This document shows positions 10,901 to 20,446 of a stretch of DNA of 64,000 bases, piece by piece. The stretch spans positions 62,001-126,000 of the forward strand of contig JAUZOO010000010.1 in assembly GCA_030706405.1 (NCBI GenBank), written 5' to 3'. This stretch comes from Bacteroidota bacterium (GTDB lineage Bacteria; Bacteroidota; Bacteroidia; Bacteroidales; JAAUTT01). Made by a program: the position numbers and the translations under genes. Under the pieces are notes generated by a model, which saw nothing but the letters and a program-made list of their open reading frames with translations, was not told where the DNA came from and searched no databases. Each line of letters starts with the position of its first letter. Position 1 is the stretch's first letter.

Positions 10901-12439
10901 CTGGCGGAAATAGTTGAACAAGCGTTGTGGCTTGTTCGAAAGAAGTGCCAAAGGAGTATCGTTACCCATCGAAGATATAGGTTCTTTACCTTCAACAGCC
11001 ATAGGAACGATTAACTCTTCGATATCTTCTTTACTATATCCAAAGGTGCGGGTAAGTTTATCGTAATCTTTTACTGCCGGGCCAATTTCTTTGGCATAGG
11101 CAATATCTTCGAGGTTAACACGATTTTGAGCAACCCATTCGGCATATGGTTTTTCGCTGGCAAGTTTTTCTTTCAATTCCTTGTCATAGTACATTTTGCC
11201 TTCCTGAGTATCAACCATAATCATCTTTCCGGGACGCAGACGTCCTTTTTCCTTGATATTTTCAGCAGGGAAAGTCTGAACGCCGGTTTCCGAAGCAATA
11301 ATCAGGAGTCCGTCGTTGGTTAACACGTAGCGCGAAGGGCGCAGACCGTTACGGTCGAGTGTTCCACCTGCGTAGCGGCCATCGGTAAAGATGAGCGATG
11401 CTGGACCGTCCCACGGTTCCATCATGGTTGCATGATATTCGTAAAAAGCGCGGAGATCTTCCGGAATCGGGTTTTTCTTGTTCCACGATTCGGGAACCAT
11501 CATAGCCATCGCATGAGGCAACGATTTCCCAGCCATCATCAGGAATTCGAGGGCATTGTCGAACGAAGCCGAGTCGCTCTTATCCGGTTCGATGATCGGA
11601 TAAATATCGTTGAGGTCACCAAGTTCGGGCGATTTAAGGATAGACTCACGGGCCTGCATCCAGAACCGGTTACCCTTAATGGTATTGATTTCGCCGTTGT
11701 GGGCCAATAAACGGAAAGGCTGAGCCAAATCCCAGGTTGGGAAGGTATTGGTACTAAAGCGGGAGTGAACCAAAGCGATAGCACTTTCAGTCAGTTCGTT
11801 GGTGAGGTCAGGGAAATAATCCCTTAACTGCAACGAAGTGAGCATGCCTTTATATATAATCTTTTTGGAGGATAAACTTGGAAGATAGAAGCTCCTTTTT
11901 TGTTTGAGTTCGCTTTGTTCGATGGCTCTTTCGATTTTTTTGCGAACAATATAGAGTTTACGTTCCAGCGTTTCCTGGTCGTTGATGCCCGATACAAATA
12001 TTTGTTTGATAGCAGGCTCCGAACGTTTTGATATTTCACCAAGGATTGAGCTGTTTACAGGAACGTCGCGTACAGCAATTACGTTCAATCCTTCTTTTTG
12101 AATGGTTTCGGTGAGTTTGTTGAGGCAAACTTCGGCTTCGGCTTTATCGGTTGGGAGGAATACCAAACCTACACCGTATTTGCCGAGTTCGGGAAGGGCA
12201 TAGCCCAGCGAAGCAAAAAATTTGTGAGGAATCTGGATTAAGATACCAGCACCATCGCCGGTAACCATGTCAGCACTCTCTGCTCCACGGTGGTTTAGGT
12301 TTTCGAGAACTTGCAAACCACGTTCCACGATATCGTGCGACCTGTCTCCCTTGGTCTGCACCACTAAACCTACTCCACAATTGTCATGTTCGTGTGCCGG
12401 GTTGTACAAACCAGCGGCACCAGGATAACCATCTTGCAT
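7931..12439 (-). CDS. gltB: Glutamate synthase large (alpha) subunit
   Basis: A 1502-residue enzyme that makes two glutamates from glutamine and 2-oxoglutarate in ammonia assimilation. Its N-terminal glutamine amidotransferase has the nucleophile in DNCGVG (Cys21); the first 20 residues would be removed as a propeptide. The central and FMN-binding synthase domains follow, with SYGSISREAHEA and the [3Fe-4S] cysteine motif CHLNTCPVG. The C-terminal GXGXG beta-helix includes repeated GG and GRNFAAGMSGG motifs. Length is normal for the family. It is the first gene of gltBD. A terminator-like hairpin sits 43-77 nt upstream of the ATG, which could end yebC transcription or regulate gltB. Confidence 0.97.
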   Translation of the reverse strand: MQDGYPGAAGLYNPAHEHDNCGVGLVVQTKGDRSHDIVERGLQVLENLNHRGAESADMVTGDGAGILIQIPHKFFASLGYALPELGKYGVGLVFLPTDKAEAEVCLNKLTETIQKEGLNVIAVRDVPVNSSILGEISKRSEPAIKQIFVSGINDQETLERKLYIVRKKIERAIEQSELKQKRSFYLPSLSSKKIIYKGMLTSLQLRDYFPDLTNELTESAIALVHSRFSTNTFPTWDLAQPFRLLAHNGEINTIKGNRFWMQARESILKSPELGDLNDIYPIIEPDKSDSASFDNALEFLMMAGKSLPHAMAMMVPESWNKKNPIPEDLRAFYEYHATMMEPWDGPASLIFTDGRYAGGTLDRNGLRPSRYVLTNDGLLIIASETGVQTFPAENIKEKGRLRPGKMIMVDTQEGKMYYDKELKEKLASEKPYAEWVAQNRVNLEDIAYAKEIGPAVKDYDKLTRTFGYSKEDIEELIVPMAVEGKEPISSMGNDTPLALLSNKPQRLFNYFRQLFAQVTNPPIDPIREELVMSLTGFIGSTQQNMLDAQPDNCKVIKLKSPIITNTQFDIIKNLRYKGFSTTVLPMLFPVAEGAQGLEKAVDELCKKAEAAVDEGKNYIILSDRGVNENLAPIPSLLAVSAVHHYLIDKRKRMQIDLVVETAEPREVMHFALLFGYGASAINPYLVFGVLDTLVKERTIQVDYHTAEYHFIKSINKGILKILSKMGISTLRSYRAAQIFEIIGISDEVVNKYFAGTFSPIGGVGLEEIAIEALAPHHEAFLDNKDLSMLPNQGFYHFRKTGEKHSWNPETIATLQWATRTNNYSKFKEYSRLVNEKDDPIFLRDFLDYKRNPIDISLVEPVESITKRFVTGAMSYGSISREAHEAMAMAMNKLGGKSNTGEGGEDPERYKPRADGLSTRSAIKQVASGRFGVTAEYLVNADEIQIKMAQGAKPGEGGQLPGHKVDKIIAKTRHSIPGISLISPPPHHDIYSIEDLAQLIFDLKNINPRARISVKLVSEAGVGTIAAGVAKAKADMILISGCEGGTGASPSSSIKHAGLPFELGIAETQQTLVMNNLRGQVRLQTDGQLKTGRDAIIAALLGAEEYGYSTSALITLGCVMMRKCHLNTCPVGVATQDEKLRKYFIGKHEYLINFFTFLAQEIREILAEMGFTKLDDIIGRTDLLVEKPRQDHWKTKKLDLSKLLYKPEESKEYPIINVKPQMHKIIDIKDRELIKLAAPALEKKEKVEIKTEINNTDRTCGAMLAGEVAIRYGSEGLPEDTINATFEGSAGQSFGAFLPKGITFRLEGDANDYLGKGLSGGKIVVVPSKGSKLIPEDNIIVGNTLLYGATSGEVFINGKAGERFCVRNSGAIAVIEGAGDHCCEYMTGGRAVILGSVGRNFAAGMSGGMAYVLNEDCNFDFFCNMEMVELSLIDDSHDERELKGLITRHFEYTGSPRAKQILDNWSSYVGKFLKVLPIEYKRVLDEEKLEALKQKVAKVEHDY

Positions 12440-12481
12440 ACTCTTTAATATAGTGTTAATTTATTCGACTCCTAAAATTAA

Positions 12482-12516
12482 AAAAGCCATTCCCGTTTGT
12501 TATGAGAATGGCTTTT
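12482..12516 (-). terminator. Terminator-like hairpin in the yebC-gltB gap
   Basis: AAAAGCCATTC (12482-12492) pairs perfectly with GAATGGCTTTT (12506-12516), and on the minus strand a T-rich run follows. It could end a yebC transcript whose stop lies 214 nt earlier, or be an attenuator in a long gltB leader. A -7-like TAAATTTG at 12694-12701 would start such a leader but lacks a good -33 box. The gap also holds two small palindromes near 12560-12590. Confidence 0.7.
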
Positions 12517-12729
12517 GTTATATCCTGATCTTTTACACACATACCATCCTCATTGCACAATTTTATTGTGTTTATAAGCGTGCTTATTAGCAAATGAAGT
12601 GTGTTTTGTTTTCATATTTGGTACAGCTCTAAAAAACCGGCGCTAAATTATAATAATTTATTAATATTTTCAAAAAATATTTGTCATGTAAAACAAATTT
12701 AAAAGTAAAATGTTTGAACTCATTTTACC

Positions 12730-13470
12730 TTAATCCATTGCATCCATAATTTCGTCGGTAACTTCCAGGTTATGATAAACGTTTTGGATGTCGTCGTCGT
12801 CTTCAAATTCGTCAATCAGTTTTAAAACGCGTACAGCTGCCGCAACTTCCAGCGTTTTGGTTTCGGCAGGGATGCGTTGCAGCGAAGCGTTCTCGGCCTC
12901 AATGCCCATCTGTTCGAGTCTTTTTTGTACGGCGCCAAAGTCTTCCATGGCTGTGGTAATCACAAACGTGTCGTCCTGAACTTCAAAATCTTCTACACCG
13001 GCATCAATAATTTCGAGTTGAAACTCTTCGGGATCGAGATTTCCTTTAGGAATGGTAATGATGCCTTTGCGTTCGAACATAAAAGCTACCGAGCCATTGG
13101 TTCCCAGGCTTCCGCCACGTTTACTGAATAAGCTGCGGATGTTGCTCACGGTACGCTGCGTATTGTCGGTGAGGCATTCGATAAAGACTGCAATACCGTT
13201 AGATGCATAGCCCTCGTAGGTCACTTCCTGAAGGGCGGTGTTATCTTTTTCGGCTTTTGTCAATGCCCGCTGAATGTTATCTTTGGGCATATTTGCGCCT
13301 TTGGCATTGTTAAGGGCCAAACGCAGACGAGCATTTCCTTCGGGATCGTTACCACCTTCTTTTATGGCAATGCTGATTTCTTTAATAATGCGCGAAAAAA
13401 TTTTGGAGCGTTTAGCGTCGATAGCTCCTTTTTTCCTTTTAATGGTCGACCATTTATTATGTCCTGACAT
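12730..13470 (-). CDS. yebC: YebC/PmpR family protein
   Basis: A 246-residue member of the YebC/PmpR family, known as DNA-binding regulators and, for some members, as ribosome-associated translation factors. The N-terminal signature MSGHNKWSTIKRKKGAIDAK and the later GGNDPEGNARLRLALNNAK and YEGYASNGIAVFIE segments are characteristic. The acidic C-terminus (FEDDDDIQNVYHNLEV) is also typical. Full length, with start at the canonical MSGH. It is followed by a 290-nt gap before gltB, so a shared transcript is uncertain. Confidence 0.93.
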   Translation of the reverse strand: MSGHNKWSTIKRKKGAIDAKRSKIFSRIIKEISIAIKEGGNDPEGNARLRLALNNAKGANMPKDNIQRALTKAEKDNTALQEVTYEGYASNGIAVFIECLTDNTQRTVSNIRSLFSKRGGSLGTNGSVAFMFERKGIITIPKGNLDPEEFQLEIIDAGVEDFEVQDDTFVITTAMEDFGAVQKRLEQMGIEAENASLQRIPAETKTLEVAAAVRVLKLIDEFEDDDDIQNVYHNLEVTDEIMDAMD

Positions 13471-13703
13471 AAACTATTCCTATTTAAATCTTTATCTATT
13501 CAACAAATGGGCCGTAAAAATACGTATTTGGATTTGATTTTGAAAGAGGCATTTCTGAGGAATATGAACAAACGGATTCGAGATGATTGGACTTCCCAAT
13601 TTGCCGTTGCATCCCCAATGTCATAATATCGTTGTAGCTTTTGCTAATTATTAACAACAGCAGCAAATAAGCATGAAGGTCACGCGATATAATCACACGC
13701 CAG

Positions 13704-14942
13704 CTAAAGCGTAAAAGTAACAATATTAGAGGCCGGGGCATTTAATAAAACAGAACCAGATTGAGAAGGTACTACGTAGATACTCGTTCCTGAAGGGAAA
13801 TATTTATTGAGGACCATATCAGAGCCATCCCAGGTAGAATGGATTAAATACTCAGTGCTGGTTGTAGTTTTGTAATAAACAGTATAATCAGATGCTCCTG
13901 TGCAGGGAGTTACAAGGTGTAGCGATTTGGCATTGGTTCCTGCTATAATGCTTATAACAGCAGCATTTGAGTTTACGGTTGCCTTGGGTTTCGTTCTGAA
14001 ATAAAGAGATGAATTGCTCGAATTTTTAATATCCGAAGCATATACTTTATATTGTATATAATAAATTCTATTGGCTCCCAGGTTATTGACCGGGGTAATC
14101 GTAATTTTTTTGCCGAAATAAACAACTGTAGCGTCCTTTTCCACACCACATAATTTTACGTATCCGCCTCTAAGTTTTGTCAGCCCTTCGCTTATGTTAT
14201 CGGAGAACGTAAGGGTGAGTACACTAGATGTAGTATCAACCAAAGCATCGGCAGCTCCTGTCATTGATCCTTGCCCTGTATAAGCGATAAGACGGAGCGC
14301 AATTTCGGAGATGGTGATAGTACCTAAATCCTTTTCGGTTTCTGAGGATGTCGGTTCAACTATCCAATTCATTGAACCTGTTGCTGTCCTTGTTGAGTCG
14401 TAAGCAATAAACGAAACACTGGAATTTAGTGGCAGCATAGCGAATGAAAATACTCCATGAGCATCCGTTGTAATACTATCGGCCATCGGGTAAAAGCCGT
14501 CATAATAAGCTATAACTTTCGCATTGGGAACAGGTTCATTATTTTTTCCCAAAACCCGTCCCCGGGCTTTCCCGTTAATGGCAGAAAGGCTTATGTTTTG
14601 AGTAACTGCAACTTCACTGGAAGCCCCATTTGTAGAAGAACTTTCGGCACTGCTATGAGATACCGTAATCGATTGCCCGAAAGATGCATAACCCTTTTTA
14701 GAAAAGCTGATATAATGCTTGCCAACTGTTAGTCCACTAATATAGTAATAGCCACTGGCATTGGTGGAGTCCTTAATTGCATTATTATCAACGGAAACTT
14801 CAACTTTTATCGGATCATTGTTATGGTCAGTAACAACGCCACTTATTTCCCCAGGACCGCTAGCTACAAAATCTTTTTGACAACTGTAAAGCAACACTGT
14901 TAAAAAACAAATGAACAAGAACAAGATTGAAAATCTTTTCAT
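13704..14942 (-). CDS. Surface lipoprotein with carboxypeptidase-regulatory-like and Ig-like domains
   Basis: A 412-residue predicted lipoprotein. The signal peptide ends in the lipobox LLYSCQ (lipidated Cys near residue 21), followed by DFVASG, an acidic context of the sort that can direct export to the surface in Bacteroidetes. Two carboxypeptidase-regulatory-like beta domains follow (ISGVVTDHNNDPIKVEVSV and GRVLGKNNEPVPNAKVIAYY), then a Big_5-like Ig domain (LTLTFSDNISEGL, ITITPVNNLGANRIYYIQ). It has no catalytic motif, so it is probably structural or adhesive. It stands alone between yebC and the divergent miaB. Confidence 0.82.
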   Translation of the reverse strand: MKRFSILFLFICFLTVLLYSCQKDFVASGPGEISGVVTDHNNDPIKVEVSVDNNAIKDSTNASGYYYISGLTVGKHYISFSKKGYASFGQSITVSHSSAESSSTNGASSEVAVTQNISLSAINGKARGRVLGKNNEPVPNAKVIAYYDGFYPMADSITTDAHGVFSFAMLPLNSSVSFIAYDSTRTATGSMNWIVEPTSSETEKDLGTITISEIALRLIAYTGQGSMTGAADALVDTTSSVLTLTFSDNISEGLTKLRGGYVKLCGVEKDATVVYFGKKITITPVNNLGANRIYYIQYKVYASDIKNSSNSSLYFRTKPKATVNSNAAVISIIAGTNAKSLHLVTPCTGASDYTVYYKTTTSTEYLIHSTWDGSDMVLNKYFPSGTSIYVVPSQSGSVLLNAPASNIVTFTL

Positions 14943-15273
14943 GATAGGAGTTTTGAAAATTAGATAAAACGTTTTTTAGGGCCGGCAATTTATTGATAAT
15001 CTTTGCTAAGTGATTAGCGGGCTACACTCTTGTTTGATTAATGACCCTAATATGTTGGTAAATAGCAATATTTTTTTGATTAATGATCGTAAAGTCAATA
15101 TGTTAATAAAACAAGGGTTAATTGCATTTTGTAATTATTTTACTGATAATAAGCATATTGATTACAATTGTTCAAGTTAACTATCCTCATTGCCTTGTAA
15201 TAACAGTGACGTTTTTTTATTTTTTGCACTCCCCGAGATTACTTATAACTTTGCAGTCAAAATTTAACGATAC
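14943..15273. other. Divergent promoter region between lipoprotein gene and miaB
   Basis: This 331-nt gap has no credible gene. Its right end holds the miaB promoter. It also contains two imperfect direct copies of TTTGATTAATGA (near 15036 and 15075), each followed within 25 nt by AATATGTT. I found no good consensus promoter for the leftward lipoprotein gene. Confidence 0.5.
15223..15253 (+). promoter_or_regulatory. Promoter of miaB
   Basis: TTTG lies at 15223-15226 and TAACTTTG at 15246-15253, with exactly 19 nt between them: a full match to the Bacteroidetes -33/-7 consensus. Transcription should start near 15260, only about 14 nt before the ATG. Confidence 0.75.
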
Positions 15274-16671
15274 ATGTCTGTATTTAAAGAAAATACAAAT
15301 ACTTCAGCCCCTAAGTTCAGTATGGCTTCCCCTGTGGTTGCCAACGATTTAAAGGTATACATGGAAACCTATGGTTGTCAGATGAATGTCAACGACAGCG
15401 AGGTGGTCATGTCAATTTTAGAACAACAGGGATTTGAATACACCACGGTGATGGACGATGCCGACCTGATCCTGGTCAATACCTGTTCCATTCGCGAAAA
15501 TGCCGAACAGCGCGTACGTGGCCGGCTCAATGTGTTCCGATTGATGAAACGGAAAAAGCCTTCGCTGCTCATTGGTGTTATCGGCTGCATGGCTGAGCGG
15601 TTAAAAGAACAACTGCTCGAAGAACAAAAGATGGTTGACCTGGTGGTTGGCCCCGATGCCTACCGCGATCTGCCCCAGCTTGTGCAGCAGGCCGGTAGCG
15701 GACGAAAAGCCGTTAACGTGTTGCTCTCGCGCGAAGAAACCTATTCCGATATCAGCCCTGTCCGTTACGATTCAAACGGTATTTCCGCATTTGTATCCAT
15801 CATGCGCGGGTGCAACAATATGTGCGCTTACTGTGTGGTTCCTTACACTCGTGGGGGCGAGCGCAGCCGCGATGCACAGACCATCCTTCGCGAAGTCCGC
15901 GAACTCGTAGAGATGGGCTATAAAGAAGTTACCCTCCTGGGTCAGAACGTCGATTCGTACCACTGGACGGATACCTATACCAGCGACGAAATCAGCTTTT
16001 CACGGTTGCTGGCCCTGGTGGCACAGGTAAGTCCCGAACTGCGGGTGCGTTTCTCTACATCGCATCCTAAGGACATGACCGACGAAGTGCTTTATACAAT
16101 GGCCAAATATCCGAATATCTGCAAAAGCATTCATCTGCCGGCGCAGTCGGGTAGTACGCGTATGCTCGAAATGATGAAACGCGGTTATACCCGCGAGTGG
16201 TATCTTGGCCGTATCGAGGCCATCCGCCGGATTATTCCCGAATGTGCCATCACAACCGATATTATTGCCGGTTTTTGTTCCGAAACCGAAGAAGACCATC
16301 AGGATACCCTCAGCCTGATGCGCGAGGTGGGATATGAATTCGCCTTTATGTTTAAATATTCCGAACGACCAAAAACGTATGCCCAGCGCAAGTATCAGGA
16401 CGACATTCCGGAAGAGGTGAAAACCCGACGTTTACAGGAGATTATCGACGTTCAGATTGAGCTCTCGGCCGAGGCTAAAAAGGAGAAATTGGGCAAGACG
16501 TTTGAAGTGTTGATTGAAGGGGCCTCCAAAAAATCAGACGATCAATTTGTAGGACGGACATCACAGAATGAGGTGGTTGTTTTTCCGAGAGGGACCTATT
16601 CTATTGGCCAATATGTCAATGTAAAAGTAGAACGTTGTACCTCGGCAACACTTATAGGATCAATTATATAA
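15274..16671 (+). CDS. miaB: tRNA-2-methylthio-N6-dimethylallyladenosine synthase
   Basis: A 465-residue radical-SAM methylthiotransferase that adds a methylthio group to i6A37 of tRNAs reading UNN codons. The N-terminal UPF0004 domain carries [14 protein letters not shown] and [12 protein letters not shown] plus GCMAER, supplying the cysteines of the auxiliary cluster. The radical SAM site is [19 protein letters not shown] (CxxxCxxC). A C-terminal TRAM domain ends the protein. The start at 15274 fits the promoter. It leads an apparent operon with the AhpD-like gene (10-nt gap) and aspS. Confidence 0.96.
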   Translation: MSVFKENTNTSAPKFSMASPVVANDLKVYMETYGCQMNVNDSEVVMSILEQQGFEYTTVMDDADLILVNTCSIRENAEQRVRGRLNVFRLMKRKKPSLLIGVIGCMAERLKEQLLEEQKMVDLVVGPDAYRDLPQLVQQAGSGRKAVNVLLSREETYSDISPVRYDSNGISAFVSIMRGCNNMCAYCVVPYTRGGERSRDAQTILREVRELVEMGYKEVTLLGQNVDSYHWTDTYTSDEISFSRLLALVAQVSPELRVRFSTSHPKDMTDEVLYTMAKYPNICKSIHLPAQSGSTRMLEMMKRGYTREWYLGRIEAIRRIIPECAITTDIIAGFCSETEEDHQDTLSLMREVGYEFAFMFKYSERPKTYAQRKYQDDIPEEVKTRRLQEIIDVQIELSAEAKKEKLGKTFEVLIEGASKKSDDQFVGRTSQNEVVVFPRGTYSIGQYVNVKVERCTSATLIGSII

Positions 16672-16681
16672 AGGATTACCG

Positions 16682-17023
16682 ATGAGCGAAAAAATAAAGG
16701 AATTCCGCGAATACCGGGCAAAGATGAACGAACGCATCCTGGCGCAGGATAATCTTGTGCTAAAACGGCTGTTTAATCTCGACACCAACACCTATACCGA
16801 CGGGGCTTTGCCTTCGCAAACCAAGGAGATGCTCGGGCTGGTAGCCTCGATGGTGCTGCGGTGCGACGATTGCGTGAAATATCATCTCGAAAAATGCTTT
16901 GAGCAGGGCGTTACCACCCCTCAGATGATGGAAATTTTTGCTGTGGCAAACATCGTTGGCGGCACCATTGTCATCCCGCACACGCGCAGGGCGCTCGAAT
17001 ATTGGGAAGAACTCTCCCGATAG
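16682..17023 (+). CDS. Carboxymuconolactone decarboxylase/AhpD-like protein
   Basis: A 113-residue all-helical protein of the CMD/AhpD superfamily. The segment LRCDDCVKYHLEKCFEQGVT contains the CxxC...H arrangement of AhpD-type peroxidase partners, suggesting a thiol-disulfide role rather than a decarboxylase. The second half (MMEIFAVANIVGGTIVIPHTRRALEYWEEL) matches small family members of Bacteroidetes. It begins 10 nt after miaB and is 52 nt before aspS, so it is probably co-transcribed with miaB. The substrate is unknown. Confidence 0.85.
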   Translation: MSEKIKEFREYRAKMNERILAQDNLVLKRLFNLDTNTYTDGALPSQTKEMLGLVASMVLRCDDCVKYHLEKCFEQGVTTPQMMEIFAVANIVGGTIVIPHTRRALEYWEELSR

Positions 17024-17075
17024 TTTTAATTTTCTTTGTACTTTCGCAGTTTAACCGATTTTAAATTTTCAGAAT

Positions 17076-18833
17076 ATGTATCGTACACACACCTGTGGTG
17101 AACTGAATATGAATTTTGTTGGCCAGACCGTGACACTAGCCGGATGGGTACAGCGCTCCCGCGATTTGGGAGGTATGACCTTTATCGATCTTCGTGATCG
17201 TTACGGCATTACCCAGCTTGCTTTTAACATGGAAACCAATGCCGCTATTTGCGACGAAGCCCGCAAGTTAGGCCGCGAATTTGTGATCCAGGTTACCGGT
17301 AAAGTAGCCGAGCGCTACAGCAAAAATGCTAATCTGCCTACAGGTGATATCGAAATTATTGTTGATAAGATTACCATATTGAATGCTGCGGTAACCCCGC
17401 CTTTCACCATCGAAGACGAAAGTGATGGCGGCGACGAGCTCCGGATGAAATACCGTTACCTCGACCTGCGTCGTAAGGTTGTTCGCCAGAACCTCGAACT
17501 GCGTCACCGCTTGGCCCAGGAAATCCGCAAATACTTAGATGGTCAGTCGTTTATGGAAGTTGAAACGCCTGTGCTCATTAAATCGACTCCCGAAGGCGCC
17601 CGCGACTTTGTCGTTCCTTCGCGCATGAATCCCGGCCAATTCTATGCTTTGCCGCAATCGCCGCAAACCTTTAAGCAATTGCTTATGGTTTCGGGTTTCG
17701 ACCGTTATTTCCAGATTGTAAAATGCTTCCGCGACGAAGACCTCCGTGCCGATCGTCAGCCAGAGTTCACCCAGATAGACTGTGAAATGTCGTTCGTTGA
17801 ACAGGACGACGTGCTTAATATTTTTGAAGGGATGATCAAGCATCTTTTCAAAACCGTAAAAGGAATTGAATTCGACAAGCCTTTCCTTCGCATGCCTTTC
17901 GAAGAAGCCATGGACAGTTATGGTAACGATAAACCCGACCTTCGTTTTGATATGAAGATTCACGAGTTGACGGACAGCGTGAAAGGCAAAGGTTTCAGCA
18001 TTTTCGACCAAGCCGCTTATATCGGCGGTATATGTGCCGAAGGTTACTCCGAATATACCCGAAAACAGCTCGACGAGCTTACCGAGTGGGTTAAGCGTCC
18101 GCAAATTGGCGCTAAAGGTTTGATTTATATTAAATACAATACTGACGGAAGCTTTAAATCGTCCATTGATAAATTTTTCTCTGTCGACGAACTAAAAGCA
18201 ATTGCTGATCAGTTCAACGCCAAAGCTGGCGACCTGATCCTTATTCTTCCGGGCGACAAAAAGAAAACACTCGGACAGTTGAGCGAGCTTCGCCTGGAAA
18301 TGGGCTCTCGTCTTGGTCTTCGTGATAAAAATAAGTTTGTTCCACTTTGGGTTGTTGATTTTCCGCTTTTCGAGTACGACGAAGAATCGGAACGTTATTA
18401 TGCCATGCACCACCCGTTTACTTCACCTAAACCTGAGGATATTCAGTATTTTGAAGTCGATCCGGGCCGCATGCGTGCTAACGCTTACGACTGCGTGATG
18501 AACGGTGTTGAGCTTGGTGGTGGTTCTATCCGTATCCACGATCAGAAACTCCAGCAACTCATGTTCAAAACCCTTGGGTTTACGCCCGAACAGGCCGAAT
18601 ACCAGTTTGGCTTCCTGATGAACGCCTTTACCTACGGTGCGCCGCCTCACGGTGGTATTGCTTTTGGTTTCGACCGTCTGACTTCCATGTTTGCAGGCCT
18701 CGATTCTATCCGCGATACTATTGCGTTCCCTAAAAATAACGCCGGTCGCGATGTAATGGCCGAATGTCCGTCGCTCATTTCGGACGAGCAACTGGAAGAA
18801 TTGAATATTAAAGTAGATATAAAAGAAAAATAG
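17076..18833 (+). CDS. aspS: Aspartyl-tRNA synthetase
   Basis: A 585-residue class II synthetase that charges tRNA-Asp. It begins with an OB-fold anticodon-binding domain ([21 protein letters not shown]). The catalytic domain shows motif 2 ([18 protein letters not shown]), the bacterial GAD insertion (about 290-400), and motif 3 ([16 protein letters not shown]). Length and order match bacterial AspRS. It follows the AhpD-like gene. No clear terminator follows; instead a 27-bp imperfect hairpin separates it from queC. Confidence 0.97.
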   Translation: MYRTHTCGELNMNFVGQTVTLAGWVQRSRDLGGMTFIDLRDRYGITQLAFNMETNAAICDEARKLGREFVIQVTGKVAERYSKNANLPTGDIEIIVDKITILNAAVTPPFTIEDESDGGDELRMKYRYLDLRRKVVRQNLELRHRLAQEIRKYLDGQSFMEVETPVLIKSTPEGARDFVVPSRMNPGQFYALPQSPQTFKQLLMVSGFDRYFQIVKCFRDEDLRADRQPEFTQIDCEMSFVEQDDVLNIFEGMIKHLFKTVKGIEFDKPFLRMPFEEAMDSYGNDKPDLRFDMKIHELTDSVKGKGFSIFDQAAYIGGICAEGYSEYTRKQLDELTEWVKRPQIGAKGLIYIKYNTDGSFKSSIDKFFSVDELKAIADQFNAKAGDLILILPGDKKKTLGQLSELRLEMGSRLGLRDKNKFVPLWVVDFPLFEYDEESERYYAMHHPFTSPKPEDIQYFEVDPGRMRANAYDCVMNGVELGGGSIRIHDQKLQQLMFKTLGFTPEQAEYQFGFLMNAFTYGAPPHGGIAFGFDRLTSMFAGLDSIRDTIAFPKNNAGRDVMAECPSLISDEQLEELNIKVDIKEK

Positions 18834-18852
18834 TATAATTCTGGAAGAGGAA

Positions 18853-18919
18853 GAAGTTAAGGGGAGTTAAAGGAAGTTATAAGGACTTTTTCTAACTTCC
18901 CTTAACTCCATCTAACTTC
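18853..18919 (+). repeat. Long imperfect hairpin of repeated words between aspS and queC
   Basis: Arm 18853-18879 pairs with 18893-18919 at 23 of 27 positions around a 13-nt loop. Each arm is built of a repeated word of about 10 nt (AACTTCCCTT, AACTCCATCT). The sequence continues with the same word to 18930, five bases before the queC ATG. No T-run follows on the plus strand, so it does not look like a simple terminator. Confidence 0.7.
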
Positions 18920-18934
18920 CCTTAACTTTACAAA

Positions 18935-19618
18935 ATGATTTCCGAAAAAGCTTACGTTTTGTTATCCGGCGGACAGGATTCGTTCGTTTGTTTGGTGTGG
19001 GCGCTTCAGCAATTTGAAGATGTTGAGGCTGTGAGCATTCAATATGGCCAGCGGCATAACCGGGAGCTTTTTTATGCTGCGGAAGTGGCTAAGCATTTTT
19101 GTGTAAAGCATACGGTTTACGATATTGGCGATTTTATTACGGCCATGTCCGACAGTACGCTGCTTAGCTCCGGCGATCATAACGCGAGCCATAAAGTTGC
19201 GGGTAACCTTCCGGCAAGCTTTGTGCCCAACCGTAACGGCATTTTTCTGACGGTTATTTCCAGCCATGCTTTCCGCAACAACGAGAAACATATTAACCTC
19301 GTTACCGGAACCTGCGAAACCGATTTTTCAGGCTATCCCGATTGCCGCGACAACTATATTAAAGCCAAAGCTCTGGAGCTTTCGCTTGGCCTCGATCGTC
19401 CGGTTACTATTTATACCCCGCTGATGTGGAAAAACAAAGCAGAGACCTTTGCAATGGCCGCCGATGCTGGAAAATTTAAAGAGTTGATAGAACTTACCCT
19501 TACCTGCTATAACGCCGACGAAACCTTACACAAGTGGGGACGAGGATGTGGCGAATGCCCTTCGTGCAAGCTCCGCAAACGTGGCTATGAGGAATATGTT
19601 GACATGGCTAAAAAATAA
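18935..19618 (+). CDS. queC: 7-cyano-7-deazaguanine synthase
   Basis: A 227-residue ATP-dependent enzyme that converts 7-carboxy-7-deazaguanine to preQ0 for queuosine. The N-terminal PP-loop VLLSGGQDSFVCL binds ATP. The C-terminal zinc motif is CYNADET plus GCGECPSC, giving the four cysteines of the family. It starts a compact set queC-queE-queD-queF. Full length; the ATG lies immediately after the hairpin element. Confidence 0.95.
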   Translation: MISEKAYVLLSGGQDSFVCLVWALQQFEDVEAVSIQYGQRHNRELFYAAEVAKHFCVKHTVYDIGDFITAMSDSTLLSSGDHNASHKVAGNLPASFVPNRNGIFLTVISSHAFRNNEKHINLVTGTCETDFSGYPDCRDNYIKAKALELSLGLDRPVTIYTPLMWKNKAETFAMAADAGKFKELIELTLTCYNADETLHKWGRGCGECPSCKLRKRGYEEYVDMAKK

Positions 19619-19623
19619 GCATA

Positions 19624-20325
19624 TTGGAGCCAACCTTTTTTCTTTCCGAAATATTTGAATCTATCCAGGGCGAAGGGAACTATGCCGGAGCAAACAGTTT
19701 GTTCCTGCGTTTTCAGTTCTGTAATTTCACCTGTTCGTGGTGCGATACCAAATATACATGGTTTAAGGATTCCGGAGCTTTTAAGGCTTTTTCAGCTGAA
19801 GAAATAAAGGAAAAAATAATTGCCTCGCAATCACCCAACGTCATTTTTACCGGCGGGGAGCCAACGCTGTATCCGCTCGATAAACTGGTCGTTCCCGGAA
19901 AGAAACTTCACGTTGAAACCAACGGATCGATTATTCCCGTTCTTCCACTCGATATTACGCTCGCCGATAATAACCGGATGACTCGCGAAGCCATGGACGA
20001 AGCCGTGATTAGTCGGTTTAACTGGGTAGTCTCGCCAAAGCTGTCCAATTCGCGGCAGAAGGTTAACGAAGAAAGCCTTCGTTTCTGGGCATCGCGCGAG
20101 TATTGCATCTTTAAGTTTGTAGTTCGCAACAGTGCCGACATGGACGAAGTTGAAAGCCTTATCAATCAATATGCCATTCCGAAACAAAAAGTTTACGTAG
20201 CACTCGAAGGGCAAACCCTCGAATCGCAACTCAAACCCGATCTGGTTGACGAGATTGTACGTCGCGGCTGGAACTTTTCGCCCCGCCTACACGTTTTACT
20301 GTGGGGAACGAAAAAGGAAAAATAA
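19624..20325 (+). CDS. queE: 7-carboxy-7-deazaguanine synthase
   Basis: A 233-residue radical SAM enzyme that turns CPH4 into 7-carboxy-7-deazaguanine. The cluster motif is CNFTCSWCDTKYTW (CxxxCxxC). SEIFESIQGEG at the N-terminus and FTGGEPTL (the GGE SAM-binding motif) are diagnostic. No in-frame ATG lies near the conserved N-terminus; the best start is the TTG at 19624, five bases after the queC stop, which suggests translational coupling to queC. Confidence 0.94.
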   Translation: MEPTFFLSEIFESIQGEGNYAGANSLFLRFQFCNFTCSWCDTKYTWFKDSGAFKAFSAEEIKEKIIASQSPNVIFTGGEPTLYPLDKLVVPGKKLHVETNGSIIPVLPLDITLADNNRMTREAMDEAVISRFNWVVSPKLSNSRQKVNEESLRFWASREYCIFKFVVRNSADMDEVESLINQYAIPKQKVYVALEGQTLESQLKPDLVDEIVRRGWNFSPRLHVLLWGTKKEK

Positions 20326-20408
20326 CCATAAATAGATAAAGCGGCAATAAAGCAGATTGCAAATTTCGCCTGGTTTTGAATGAATAACATAATATAGCAT
20401 AAAACAAG

Positions 20409-20440
20409 GTCTTGAATCTTGGTTCTTGGCTCTTGAATCT
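20409..20440 (+). repeat. Short word repeat before queD
   Basis: CTTGAATCT occurs at 20411-20419 and again at 20432-20440, 21 nt apart, with the related TTGGTTCTTGGC between. It ends 6 nt before the queD ATG. It is similar in style to the other gap-filling elements but has no strong inverted arms. Confidence 0.45.
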
Positions 20441-20446
20441 AAAACA

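Noticed and set aside
10109..11014. Long open frame of about 300 codons opposite gltB
   Set aside because: It mirrors gltB codon structure, has no family resemblance, no promoter, and lies wholly within a certain gene.
13496..13741. Open frame of 81 codons on the minus strand overlapping the lipoprotein gene end
   Set aside because: It overlaps a secure gene, is low-complexity hydrophobic at the start and has no family features.
17535..18104. Open frame opposite aspS
   Set aside because: A shadow of aspS with no recognisable product.
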